Origin: UBA5336 sp964625835
Lineage (GTDB): Bacteria; Pseudomonadota; Alphaproteobacteria; Caulobacterales; Hyphomonadaceae
NCBI GenBank assembly: GCA_964625835.1
Contig: CAZVES010000001.1
Span: forward strand, 1 to 56,784
DNA: 56,784 nucleotides
Direction: 5' to 3'
A model generated the notes under the pieces. The model searched no databases and had not been told where the DNA came from. It was given only the letters and a program-made list of their open reading frames with translations. Of this stretch, positions 1-9,255 are shown piece after piece. The translations under genes and the position numbers were made by a program. How positions within the stretch are numbered: position 1 is the first letter of the stretch; the number at the start of each line of letters is the position of its first letter.

Positions 1-709
1 CGCCCACCGCATCGATCAGGTCGAACGCATCGGCCGAGGTCTCCGACGTTGTCAATGCCGCCACCAGCGCATTGGGATCAGCGCCCAGATTCGCCACCGT
101 GTGGGCGTAGAGGTTTGTGATGCCTGTCGTCACATCTCCATACATGCCGGCATTCACAGCGGTGGCGTAGGGCGCCAGGGAAATGCGCACCTTGCCAGCG
201 CCGCTCACGGGGATCAGGGTGTCTATGAGGCTATTGGCGGATGCCTTGAGGTCGGTCAGGCGTTGGCCGCGCATGGAACCGCTGACATCCAGCATGAGCG
301 CCACTTCGATCAGTTCCGAGCCATAGGCCGCGCTGGCCGCCGGCGTCACGGTCATGGTGTCTTTGCCCACAAGCGTTGAAAACGACAGCGGCATGTCGCA
401 GGCGACCGAACCGGTGATGGTTTGCGCCACGGTATCGGGAATGAAGACAGGCGTCGCGCAACTGTTCGTTATGCTGAGCGCCAACATGTTGGCTTCAAAA
501 ACCTGCTCGCCTGTGGCCTTTGCAGCATTGGCATCCGCACCATTGGCAAGGTCGACTGCGGCGGCGATCAAAGCCGAGTCAAGCGCATTCGAAATATGCA
601 TATCCGATGTGTTGGCCCGCGACAGGTCAATCGCAATGCCTATGACCAGAACGAGGGGGACCGCAGCGACCCCCGTGAGCATGGCGATGTTACCCTTGTT
701 TTCAGTCAT
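1..709 (-). CDS. TadG-like pilus-assembly protein with vWA domain, partial
   Basis: The frame is open from an ATG at 709 to the window edge, so only about 236 N-terminal residues are visible. The N-terminus (TENKGNIAML, then a hydrophobic stretch to about residue 28) is the single membrane anchor typical of TadG-like proteins of Flp/Tad pilus systems. A von Willebrand A domain begins near residue 131 with a metal-binding (MIDAS) motif D141-V-S-G-S145. By family knowledge such proteins sit in the inner membrane and periplasm and assist pilus assembly or adhesion; the exact role is unknown. A second, longer TadG-like gene lies at 11646-13124, but the two are not in one operon. The C-terminus and downstream neighbours lie outside the window. 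Confidence 0.8.
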   Translation of the reverse strand, partial: MTENKGNIAMLTGVAAVPLVLVIGIAIDLSRANTSDMHISNALDSALIAAAVDLANGADANAAKATGEQVFEANMLALSITNSCATPVFIPDTVAQTITGSVACDMPLSFSTLVGKDTMTVTPAASAAYGSELIEVALMLDVSGSMRGQRLTDLKASANSLIDTLIPVSGAGKVRISLAPYATAVNAGMYGDVTTGITNLYAHTVANLGADPNALVAALTTSETSADAFDLIDAVG

Positions 710-846
710 GAACCGGCGCAGCAATGGATTGACCCCTCGAATTTAACCTTTGGGCACCGTTACCCCGTTGCGGTTCCATTCCCGGAAAGATGACCGTTGA
801 TTTTGTGATGAGCCGCGAAAGGGGCTGTTTACCCCAATTGGCGCGC

Positions 847-2097
847 TCAATCGGGTACGGTCTGGTTCAGGGCCAAGACGTCGCCGGCAAGGTAGAGTGA
901 GCCGCAGATGAGGATGCGGTCGGGGCCTGTGGACGCGGCTGCCTCCAGGGCGGGGCGGAAACCGGCATGGGCTGTTGCTTCGAGGCCTGCGTCGCAGGCG
1001 GCTTCGGCCAGTTCGCCGGGGTCCTTGCCGATGTGGCCCTCGCTGTTGGGGCAGGTGTGGACCCATTCGGCGCGCCCGGCAAAGGGCTGGAAGAAACCCA
1101 CCGCATCCTTACTCGCCATCATGGCGCTGACCAGGGCGAGGCGGCCGGGCATCCCGCCGAGCACATCCGAGACAGCGCGCGCCGCATGGGGATTGTGCCC
1201 GCCATCGAGCCAGACCTCGGCCCCGCCGACCATCTGCGTCACCGGGCCGGGCGCAAGCCGCTGCAGCCGGGCGGGCCAGACCGCGCTGGCCGCGCCCCTC
1301 GCAATGGCTGCGGGGGTGATTCTGGGGTGGCCCCAGAGCGCGAGCGCCTTCGCTGCGAGGGCCGCATTGGCCCGCTGGTGCGCGCCTTTCAGCGACAGGG
1401 CCCCCGGCATGGCCGCGATGTCTTCATTGGCGAGCCAGTGCAGCGGCGCGCCAAGCATTTCCGCTTCTGCCGCGATGACCCCCGCTGCTTCGGGGCGCTG
1501 GATCGCGCTGGCCACCGGCACGCCGGTTCGGATGATGCCGGCCTTCTCCCCCGCGATTTCCTCCACCGTGTCGCCGAGGAACTGCTTGTGGTCGATGTCC
1601 ACCGGGCAGATGACCGAGACCACCGCCGTGGGGATGACGTTCGTGGCGTCATAGCGCCCGCCCAGGCCCACTTCGAGGATGAGCAGGTCAGCCGGTGTTT
1701 CGGCGAAGGCCAGGAGCGCGGCCGCCGTCGTCGCCTCGAAATGGGTGATCTGGCCCCCGCCGAGGGCGGCCTTCACGCGCTCCAGCGCATCGGCGAAAGC
1801 GTCGTCCTCAATGAGGCGGCCAGCCAGGCGCACGCGCTCATTGAAGCGCACAAGATGGGGCGAGGTGAAAACATGCACGCTGAGGCCTGCAGCTTCGGCC
1901 ATGGCGCGCAGGAAGGCGCAGGTGGAGCCCTTCCCGTTGGTCCCCGCCACATGGATGACGGGCGGCAGGCGGTGATGGGGGTTGCCCAGCGTCTCCAGAA
2001 GACGTTCGATCCTGCCAAGGGAGAGCTCGATCTCGTTGGGGTAGTGGCCTTCAAGTGCAGCGAGGGCGCTCGCAAGCCGACCGGGCGCAGCGCTCAA
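847..2097 (-). CDS. folC: Bifunctional folylpolyglutamate synthase/dihydrofolate synthase
   Basis: This 416-residue protein matches the Mur-ligase-like FolC family, cytosolic enzymes that ATP-dependently add glutamate to dihydropteroate and to reduced folates. The ATP-binding loop HVAGTNGKGST lies at residues 49-59, and family features such as VGLGGRYDATN and WLDGGHNPHA follow in the expected order. The length is normal. The ATG overlaps the accD stop by 4 bp (2094-2097), so translation is coupled. It is the last gene of the abgT-trp-accD-folC run. The accD-folC pairing is common in proteobacteria. No terminator hairpin is evident in the 137 bp between its stop and the next gene. Confidence 0.96.
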   Translation of the reverse strand: MSAAPGRLASALAALEGHYPNEIELSLGRIERLLETLGNPHHRLPPVIHVAGTNGKGSTCAFLRAMAEAAGLSVHVFTSPHLVRFNERVRLAGRLIEDDAFADALERVKAALGGGQITHFEATTAAALLAFAETPADLLILEVGLGGRYDATNVIPTAVVSVICPVDIDHKQFLGDTVEEIAGEKAGIIRTGVPVASAIQRPEAAGVIAAEAEMLGAPLHWLANEDIAAMPGALSLKGAHQRANAALAAKALALWGHPRITPAAIARGAASAVWPARLQRLAPGPVTQMVGGAEVWLDGGHNPHAARAVSDVLGGMPGRLALVSAMMASKDAVGFFQPFAGRAEWVHTCPNSEGHIGKDPGELAEAACDAGLEATAHAGFRPALEAAASTGPDRILICGSLYLAGDVLALNQTVPD

Positions 2098-3074
2098 TCG
2101 GCGCTCTCCTCGGGATCGGGCTTGGTGTCCACATCAGCCGCCGGGGCGGTCAGGTTGGGCGTTTCCCGGTCGCTGGCGCGGCGCAATTTCGGCATCAGGT
2201 GGCCGAGCACGCGCGCCACGGTGGCCTTCAGTTCGCGCCGGTCCGCAACGATATCCACCTGGCCCTTTTCCAGTAAAAACTCGGATCGCTGAAAGCCTTC
2301 AGGCAGCTTCTCACGGATGGTCTGCTCGATCACTCGGGGGCCGGAAAAGGCGATCATCGCCTCGGGCTCGGCAATGTGCACGTCGCCCAGCATGGCATAG
2401 GAGGCTGACACGCCGCCGGAGGTGGGGTCTGTCAGCACCACAACATAGGGCAGGCCCGCTTCCTGGACTTCGTCGATCGCCAGGGTCGTGCGCGGCATCT
2501 GCATCAGGCTGAGCGTGCCTTCCTGCATGCGCGCGCCGCCAGACGCTGTGCAGACCACCAGTGCAGCCTTGCGCGCAACGGCCAGCTGGGCGGCGGTGAT
2601 GAAAGCCTCGCCAGCTGCCATGCCGAGGGAGCCGCCCATGAAGGCAAAGTCCTGCACAAGCACCACGGTCGGTATGCCGTTGATCTTGCCGAAGGCTGCG
2701 GCCATGCAATCGTCCTGCGACACGGGCGCGCCGCCATTGATGGTCTCTTCTTTCTCTCTTGCGGCAATCTTGGTTTTCGCGGCCTTGATTCGCGTCGGAT
2801 AAGGTTTGTCGTCGCGGAATCTCAGGGGGTCGGCCTGGACTTCGGGCAGGGCGATGGGCTCCCATTGCTCTTCATCGAAGAACAGGCGGAAGCGGCGGCG
2901 CGGCGAGATGCGCAGGTGTGCGCCGGCCGGGGTGACATACCAGCTCTCTTCCAGGTCGCTGCGATAGACGAGTTCGCCGCTCTTGGGGCATTTTACCCAG
3001 AGATTTTCCGGCGTTTCCTTCTTGCCGAGCCATGTCTTCAGGCCGGGCGGGCTGAAATTCGTGAGCCAGTTCAT
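2094..3074 (-). CDS. accD: Acetyl-CoA carboxylase carboxyltransferase subunit beta
   Basis: This 326-residue subunit pairs with AccA to transfer the carboxyl group from carboxybiotin to acetyl-CoA, the first committed step of fatty acid synthesis. The crotonase-like core is intact (GGSLGMAAGEAF, SGGARMQEG, DPTSGGVSASYA). The N-terminal zinc ribbon is degenerate: of the four cysteines expected in two CxxC pairs only C29 remains, with S32, T48 and G51 at the other positions. To my recollection many alphaproteobacterial AccDs show such loss, so this is probably lineage-typical rather than damage. It starts 15 bp after trpA ends and overlaps folC by 4 bp. The C-terminus (after residue 300) is a polar tail. 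Confidence 0.96.
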   Translation of the reverse strand: MNWLTNFSPPGLKTWLGKKETPENLWVKCPKSGELVYRSDLEESWYVTPAGAHLRISPRRRFRLFFDEEQWEPIALPEVQADPLRFRDDKPYPTRIKAAKTKIAAREKEETINGGAPVSQDDCMAAAFGKINGIPTVVLVQDFAFMGGSLGMAAGEAFITAAQLAVARKAALVVCTASGGARMQEGTLSLMQMPRTTLAIDEVQEAGLPYVVVLTDPTSGGVSASYAMLGDVHIAEPEAMIAFSGPRVIEQTIREKLPEGFQRSEFLLEKGQVDIVADRRELKATVARVLGHLMPKLRRASDRETPNLTAPAADVDTKPDPEESAD

Positions 3075-3089
3075 ACAACGTGTCCTGCT

Positions 3090-3926
3090 CTAGGCATCTG
3101 CTTTTGAGGCGGCCCCCGCAATCGCCTCGCTCAGTGTCTTGGCCAGTGTGCCCATCCCCTCCGGCGCATCGGAATACCGCCCTGTCTCAACGGCCCTGGC
3201 GGCGTGTTCCACGAATGCAGAGCCCACGACCACCCCATCGGCTATTTGTGCCATCTCCGCGGCCTGGGCGCCAGTGCGAACCCCAAATCCGACGCAGACC
3301 GGCAGCCCGCTTGCCTTGCGCACCGCGTCCACTTTTGGCGCGATATCGGCCGGGTTGGCCGCGCCCGCGCCGGTCACGCCGGCTACGGAAACAAAATAGA
3401 CAAAGCCCGATGCGCCCTGGGTCACGGCCCTGAGGCGTGCCTGCGTGGTCGTCGGCGTGGCCAGCCGGATGACGGAAATCTCGCGCGCCGAGAGGGCCTC
3501 GCGCAGGGGGCCGTCCTCTTCCGGCGGCAGGTCGACCATGATCACGCCGTCAATGCCGGCCTCGCTGGCGGCGTCGGCGAAGGCCTCAAAGCCCATATGG
3601 TGGATCGGATTGGCATAGCCCATCAGGACCAGCGGCGTGTCAGCGTCGCTCACGCGGAACCGGGCGGCGAGGGCGAGCACGTCCTTCAGCTTGGTTCCGG
3701 CCTTGAGGCTGCGCTGCCCAGCACGCTGGATCGACGGGCCATCGGCCATCGGATCGGTGAACGGCGCGCCGAGCTCGATGATGTCGGCCCCATTGCCCGC
3801 CAGCGCCTGCATGGCCGCAAAGCTGGTCTCTAGGTCGGGATCGCCCGCCATGAGATACGCCACCAGCGCGGCGCGGCCTTCGGCCTTCGTCTTGTCAAAA
3901 CGGGTTGTGATACGGGCAGTTGTCAA
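3090..3926 (-). CDS. trpA: Tryptophan synthase alpha subunit
   Basis: This 278-residue TIM-barrel subunit cleaves indole-3-glycerol phosphate to indole and glyceraldehyde-3-phosphate and channels indole to TrpB. The catalytic Glu and Asp correspond to E51 and D62 in the segment ELGAPFTDPMADGPSIQ. The phosphate-binding glycines near GFGVRTGAQ and VVGSAFVE are present. The length matches the family. The ATG at 3926 overlaps the stop of the small membrane gene upstream by 4 bp. It is separated from trpB by cutA and that gene, so the usual adjacent trpB-trpA pair is split here. Confidence 0.97.
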   Translation of the reverse strand: MTTARITTRFDKTKAEGRAALVAYLMAGDPDLETSFAAMQALAGNGADIIELGAPFTDPMADGPSIQRAGQRSLKAGTKLKDVLALAARFRVSDADTPLVLMGYANPIHHMGFEAFADAASEAGIDGVIMVDLPPEEDGPLREALSAREISVIRLATPTTTQARLRAVTQGASGFVYFVSVAGVTGAGAANPADIAPKVDAVRKASGLPVCVGFGVRTGAQAAEMAQIADGVVVGSAFVEHAARAVETGRYSDAPEGMGTLAKTLSEAIAGAASKADA

Positions 3927-4318
3927 GGTCGTGTGTCGCTTGGCGGGTCGAAGCTCAGGGGCGGGGGAGGCTGTGGGTTACGCTTTCGCATGATCTGCGT
4001 AAAGCCCTGCATCAGGTGATCTGCAATGAGTGCGACACCAGCAGCCAAGTTATGCCAGAGCGAGCGCTGCAAGAGGTCGATCATGTCGGAGAAGTTCACC
4101 CGCGTGCCGATGGCGCTGTCGAAGAACATGATGGTGATAATGCCATAGGAGCCGAGCGCGCCATAATAGATCGCCGCAGCGAGGTTCAGCAGGGCAAAGG
4201 CCTTCAGCGCCCAGGGCTTGTGGAAGTGGCCGATGTCCTCATCGGTCAGCAGCGCGCGCCGGGAGGGCTTTTCTCCGTCGGCGGTTTTCTTGCGGTTCTC
4301 GAACAGGACTAGGCGCAT
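3923..4318 (-). CDS. Small two-helix membrane protein of unknown function
   Basis: This encodes 131 residues if translation starts at the ATG at 4318; a longer frame to 4378 would overlap cutA deeply, so I prefer the shorter one. Two hydrophobic segments are visible, around residues 36-65 (FALLNLAAAIYYGALG onward) and 87-110 (LWHNLAAGVALIADHLM). The tail is proline-rich (NPQPPPPLSFDPP). I do not recognise the family. The pattern resembles small DUF-type inner-membrane proteins. It starts 27 bp after cutA and overlaps trpA by 4 bp, so it is co-translated with the tryptophan genes, but nothing in the sequence suggests an enzymatic role in that pathway. Confidence 0.75.
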   Translation of the reverse strand: MRLVLFENRKKTADGEKPSRRALLTDEDIGHFHKPWALKAFALLNLAAAIYYGALGSYGIITIMFFDSAIGTRVNFSDMIDLLQRSLWHNLAAGVALIADHLMQGFTQIMRKRNPQPPPPLSFDPPSDTRP

Positions 4319-4344
4319 GGCAGACCCCGGCTTTGGGCGGATTT

Positions 4345-4670
4345 TCAGCCCGGCAGGGCGGTGTTGTCCATCACCCATTGCACATAGTCAGTGTTCGAGC
4401 GCGCCACAGGCAGGGCGAGAATGGCGGGCACGTCATGGGGATGGTGCTGGCGGACAAGTGCCTCGATGGCGTCAAACGCCTCGGCCTGCGCCTTGATCCA
4501 GAGCACCCATTCCTCCCCTTGCTCGACCGTGCCCTGCCAAGTGTAGGTCGCGGTGATGGGACCCTGGAGGTTCGTACACGGCGCCAGCTTGGCCGCGATG
4601 AGCGCATCGGAAATCGCGTCGGCCGTATTGCGATCAGGGCAGTTCACGCGAATGAGGTTGAGGTCTTGCC

Positions 4671-4674
<4 letters not shown>
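4345..4674 (-). CDS. cutA: CutA-type divalent-cation tolerance protein
   Basis: This 109-residue protein is of the CutA family: small PII-like ferredoxin-fold trimers linked to copper and divalent metal tolerance, with uncertain biochemical function. Family signatures are the early VNCPDRNTADAISDALI segment, the conserved LAPCTNL with its cysteine, and YTWQGTVEQGEEW. The start is the ATG at 4674 because it overlaps the trpB TGA in an ATGA junction (4671-4674). An upstream in-frame start would overlap trpB by 60 bp. It sits between trpB and a small membrane gene in the tryptophan operon. Confidence 0.92.
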
Positions 4675-5882
<1,208 letters not shown>

Positions 5883-5916
5883 AGGAACGAAGCCCCAATT
5901 CAATTAAGCCTCATGG

Positions 5917-5988
5917 TGAGCGAAGACGAACCAGAGGCAGGCCAGGGGAGGAAGTGCTCCCGAATTCATCACCCTTCGTCTTCGCTCA
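5917..5988. repeat. 14-bp inverted repeat in the trpF-trpB intergenic gap
   Basis: The arms TGAGCGAAGACGAA (5917-5930) and TTCGTCTTCGCTCA (5975-5988) are perfectly complementary, with a 44-base loop. The right arm sits in a short interrupted palindrome that begins ACCCT and ends AGGGT. Fragments of this kind (CTTCG..CGCTCAGGG) resemble short dispersed intergenic repeats known in alphaproteobacterial genomes. The element could alternatively form a processing or pausing hairpin in the trp mRNA. No T-run follows, so a simple terminator is unlikely. Confidence 0.55.
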
Positions 5989-6032
5989 GGGTAAAGTCTG
6001 GATGTGTGGTTAGAGAAGGAGCGTCGCGCCGT

Positions 6033-6662
6033 CTAGGTCGCCTTCGCCGCAGCCAGGAAGGCCGCCATCAGTTCGGCCGATTTCCAGCCCTTCAGCTTTT
6101 CCACGCCGCTTGAAACGTCCACCGCCTCTGCGCCGGTCTCGGCGATCGCTTCGGCCACGTTTTGCGGTGTCAGCCCGCCCGCCAGCAGCCAGGGTTTCGG
6201 CGCGGCCCAGCCCGCAAGGATCGACCAGTCGAACGCCCTGCCATGTCCGCCGGAATAGGTCGAGCCTGCCGGCGGCCTCGCATCGATCACGAAACGGTCT
6301 GCCGCCCCATATTGAAAGAGTGCATCGACGTCCTCGCGGACCGATACGCCTACCGCCTTCCAGATTTCGCGCCCGGTGCGCGCCTTGATCTCGGCGACGC
6401 GGGCGGGCGTCTCGGCCCCGTGCAGCTGGAGTACCGGAAAGTCGAGCGCCACCAGCGCGTCCATCTCGCCATCGCTCGCATCGGCCACCAGCGCCACGGG
6501 AACGGCCCCGCGCAGCTGGAGCAGCAGCGAGGCGGCCGCCTCCGGCGTGACGTATCGCGGGCTCGCCGCCACGAAATTGAAGCCGATCCAGTCGGCCCCG
6601 CCTGTCGCGGCGCGGCGCACCATGTCGCCATCCTTCAGCCCGCAGATCTTGACCTTCGTCAT
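6033..6662 (-). CDS. trpF: Phosphoribosylanthranilate isomerase
   Basis: This 209-residue TIM-barrel enzyme performs the Amadori rearrangement of phosphoribosylanthranilate in tryptophan synthesis. The catalytic cysteine is C7 in VKICGLKD and the general acid/base Asp is D127 in FVIDARPP. The phosphate-binding LAGGLTPQNV and DVSSGVE motifs are intact. The start at 6662 gives the canonical MTKVKICGL N-terminus and overlaps the stop of the upstream AbgT-family transporter by 4 bp (6659-6662), so the two genes are coupled. Confidence 0.97.
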   Translation of the reverse strand: MTKVKICGLKDGDMVRRAATGGADWIGFNFVAASPRYVTPEAAASLLLQLRGAVPVALVADASDGEMDALVALDFPVLQLHGAETPARVAEIKARTGREIWKAVGVSVREDVDALFQYGAADRFVIDARPPAGSTYSGGHGRAFDWSILAGWAAPKPWLLAGGLTPQNVAEAIAETGAEAVDVSSGVEKLKGWKSAELMAAFLAAAKAT

Positions 6663-8281
6663 GGGCTTGCCGCCGGGCCCTGGCCGATGGCGTCCACGTC
6701 GAAATAGGTCGGTGATCCCGGCCCGACGGGAAGGTCCAGGCCGAAGGTCCACAGGAAGAAGAAGAGCGACCAGAGCAGGATGAAGAACATGGAGTAGGGC
6801 AGCATCATCGCGATGAGTGTGCCGACGCCGAGATCCTTGTCATAGCGCGCGGCCCAGGCGAGGATCAGGCCGAAATAGCTCATCATCGGCGTGATGATAT
6901 TGGTCGTGGAGTCCCCGATCCGGTAGGCGGCCTGGATCACTTCCGGGCTGTAGCCGATCAGCATCAGCATGGGCACGAAGATCGGCGCCGTCACCGCCCA
7001 CTGGGCAGACGCGGACCCCAATGAAAGGTTGATCAGCGCGCAGACCAGGATGAAGCCGAAGAATAGCATCGGCCCGGTCATGCCGCTTTCCTGCAGGAAA
7101 TTCGCGCCGGTAACGGCCGTGATCGCGCCAAGGTTCGTCCAGCCGAAGAATGCGACGAACTGGGCCGCGAAGAAGACCAGCACGATGTAGAGCCCAAGGG
7201 AGGAGATCGCCCCGGCCATGGCGTCGATCACATCCCGGTCGCCCTTCATCGTGCCCGCCGCGCGGCCATAGGCGTAGCCCGTGACCATGAAGAAGATCAG
7301 GATCCAGACCACAAAGCCCCGGAAGAAGGGCGAGCGCATCTGGTCGCCGGTCACCGGGTCGCGCAATATGCCCCATTCCGGAAGCAGCGTCAGCGCCATG
7401 GCTGCCAGCACGCCGAGAAGGGCGATCCCGGCCCAGATGAGGCCTTTCTTCTCATTCGGCTTGAGAGGCTCCATCATCCGGTCGTCAAGGATGGTCTCAT
7501 CGGCCCGCGAGCTGTCATACTTGCCGAGCTGGGGCTCCACGATGAAGATTGATACCGCCGAACCGATCGCCGTGATCAGGAAGGTCGAGCCCACCATGAA
7601 GTACCAGTTGGCCGTGGCCGCCACAGTGTAGGTCGGGTCGATCAGCTGGGCCGCTTCCTCGGTGATGCCCGCGAGCAGTGGGTCGATGGTGCCGATCAGG
7701 AGGTTGGCGCTGTAGCCGCCCGAGACGCCTGCAAAGGCCGCTGCCATGCCCGCAAGCGGGTGACGGCCGAGGGCATAGTAGATCGCCGCGGCCAGGGGGA
7801 TGAGCACCACATAGCCGACCTCTGAGGCCGTATTCGAGACGATCCCCGCAAACACGATGGCCACCGTCACCATGTGCTTGGGCGCGCCCAGCACCATGCC
7901 GCGTACCGCAGCGGAAAGCAGGCCGGATTTCTCCGCCACGCCCACGCCGATCATGGCGACCAGCACCACGCCGAGCGGCGCAAAGCCGGTGAAATTGTCC
8001 ACCAGCCCGGTGAAGATGCGGCGAACCCCGTCGGCATTCATCAGGCTGACGGCGCGGATCATGCCGTCTTCGGCAACCCCGGACGCCCCGGCCGGGCGCG
8101 GATCCTCCACCGCCAGCCCCATCCAGCCGAACAGGCCCGACAGGAGCACGATGCCAAAGGCCAGGTACGCAAACAGCGTGACCGGATGTGGCAGGAGGTT
8201 GCCGAGCCATTCGACCCCGTCGAGGAAGCGGGTGAATGCATTCTTGCGCGGCGCCGCATCCTGTCGCGTCGTATCGGTCAT
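6659..8281 (-). CDS. AbgT-family transporter (p-aminobenzoyl-glutamate type)
   Basis: This 540-residue polytopic inner-membrane protein is of the AbgT family, which includes E. coli AbgT (uptake of the folate breakdown product p-aminobenzoyl-glutamate) and MtrF-like antimetabolite exporters. Family landmarks are GVEWLGNLLPHPVTLF near the N-terminus, TASEVGYVVLIPLAAAIYY, GYSANLLIGTIDPLLAGIT, and the C-terminal RIGDSTTNIITPMM. I prefer the ATG at 8281 because AGGAG lies 6 nt upstream (8288-8292); an ATG 24 bp further upstream has no such site. It overlaps trpF by 4 bp. Whether it imports p-aminobenzoyl-glutamate for FolC or exports drugs cannot be told from sequence. Confidence 0.93.
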   Translation of the reverse strand: MTDTTRQDAAPRKNAFTRFLDGVEWLGNLLPHPVTLFAYLAFGIVLLSGLFGWMGLAVEDPRPAGASGVAEDGMIRAVSLMNADGVRRIFTGLVDNFTGFAPLGVVLVAMIGVGVAEKSGLLSAAVRGMVLGAPKHMVTVAIVFAGIVSNTASEVGYVVLIPLAAAIYYALGRHPLAGMAAAFAGVSGGYSANLLIGTIDPLLAGITEEAAQLIDPTYTVAATANWYFMVGSTFLITAIGSAVSIFIVEPQLGKYDSSRADETILDDRMMEPLKPNEKKGLIWAGIALLGVLAAMALTLLPEWGILRDPVTGDQMRSPFFRGFVVWILIFFMVTGYAYGRAAGTMKGDRDVIDAMAGAISSLGLYIVLVFFAAQFVAFFGWTNLGAITAVTGANFLQESGMTGPMLFFGFILVCALINLSLGSASAQWAVTAPIFVPMLMLIGYSPEVIQAAYRIGDSTTNIITPMMSYFGLILAWAARYDKDLGVGTLIAMMLPYSMFFILLWSLFFFLWTFGLDLPVGPGSPTYFDVDAIGQGPAASP

Positions 8282-8305
8282 CTCTGTCTCCTGATCGCCA
8301 GCCAT

Positions 8306-8634
8306 TTGTCGGGCAGGCGCGATTTGTCTCCAATTCCGGGAGTTACGTCCAGCCTCGCGGGTGCCAACGGCCTTGCCGAAACGTCGGTTCTGTTCAGTCC
8401 GTATGTCCGGCTTTCGCCAGCTTTATCGATGTCGAAACCGGCTTTCCGGTTGCCGTGGACCATGCCCGCGAAAAGCTCACGGCGAAACGCGGCGGCGGCG
8501 AGCAGAACCTCACCCTCGATGAGAAGACATCATTGTTGCCGGAGTTCAATGCAACTCCCGAGCAGATTGTCATCCGGCTTGCTTGGCCCGGTTTGCAGAT
8601 GGCCTCAGGCCGTTTTCGCCGAGGCGGGCAACGC
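8306..8634. other. Intergenic stretch between abgT-family gene and grpE
   Basis: About 330 bp without an intact gene. The abgT-proximal part should hold the promoter of the minus-strand trp/folate operon, but I see no convincing -35/-10 pair. The part from about 8440 holds a relic of a sigma-factor gene on the plus strand. A small hairpin (GGAGTT 8541-8546 with AACTCC 8553-8558) lies 77 bp beyond the grpE stop but has no T-run. Confidence 0.6.
8440..8580 (+). pseudogene. Relic of an ECF-type RNA polymerase sigma factor
   Basis: In the frame beginning at 8440 the plus strand reads AVDHAREKLTAKRGGG and, after three residues, LTLDE. This closely resembles the conserved VDHAR..KRGGG..V.LDE segment between regions 2 and 4 of the ECF-like sigma factors grouped under TIGR02999. 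Neither the upstream region 2 nor the downstream region 4 helix-turn-helix can be read, and no start codon or ribosome site fits. The simplest reading is an internal fragment left after deletion of a complete gene. It is short, so chance resemblance cannot be excluded. Confidence 0.45.
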
Positions 8635-9255
8635 TTAGCTGGCAGGTCCTGTTGAAACGGCCACCATGGCTGCGCGCAGGGTCCGCTGGCCGATTTTCCA
8701 GCCGGACTGGAAGCATTCGGCAATGGTGTCCTTCGGCTGGTCTGAGGGAACCTGGCTGACCGCCTGGTGCAGGTTGGGATCAAACGCTGCACCGGGTGCG
8801 GCATCAATGGCCGTCACGCCATGGCGCGCCATGACTGTGTGCAGCTCCTTCCGGGTCATCTCGATGCCACCCATCAGGCTCTGGCCACCCTCGCTCAGGC
8901 TCGCACGTGTGTCCGCGTCCAGAGCGTCCATGGCGCGTGTGAGATTGTCCGACACCGAGAGCAGGTCGCCGGCAAACCGCTCAATCGCGAAGACCCGGGC
9001 ATCGGCCACCTCCTTTGCCGCGCGCTTCTTGATGTTGTCCACCTCGGCGATGGAACGCAGGAGTTTGTCCTGCAACTCGCCCCTTTCAGCCCGCAGGTCG
9101 GCCAGCTGTTCTTCGAGGGTCGGCTCGGCCGGGGCTTCAACTTCGGCATCGGGCCCTGCGCCATCGGCCTGGTCGGCTTCGCCTGGCTCGGCGGTCTCGG
9201 CGATTTCGGGGGCTTCGGTCTCGTTCGTCTCGCCGGGTTTGATGTCTTCACTCAT
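8635..9255 (-). CDS. grpE: Nucleotide exchange factor GrpE
   Basis: This 206-residue cochaperone releases ADP from DnaK. It has an acidic, low-complexity N-terminus (about residues 1-45) and a long coiled coil (EQLADLRAERGELQDKLLR, near 49-68). The C-terminal beta domain carries the family motif near AAFDPNLHQAV and a TLRAAMVAVS ending. The ATG overlaps the hrcA stop by 4 bp (9252-9255), the usual hrcA-grpE heat-shock arrangement. dnaK/dnaJ are not in the window. Confidence 0.96.
   Translation of the reverse strand: MSEDIKPGETNETEAPEIAETAEPGEADQADGAGPDAEVEAPAEPTLEEQLADLRAERGELQDKLLRSIAEVDNIKKRAAKEVADARVFAIERFAGDLLSVSDNLTRAMDALDADTRASLSEGGQSLMGGIEMTRKELHTVMARHGVTAIDAAPGAAFDPNLHQAVSQVPSDQPKDTIAECFQSGWKIGQRTLRAAMVAVSTGPAS

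Noticed and set aside
8541..8558. Hairpin downstream of grpE as a terminator
   Set aside because: Only 6 bp of stem, no T-run on the minus strand, and 77 bp from the stop.
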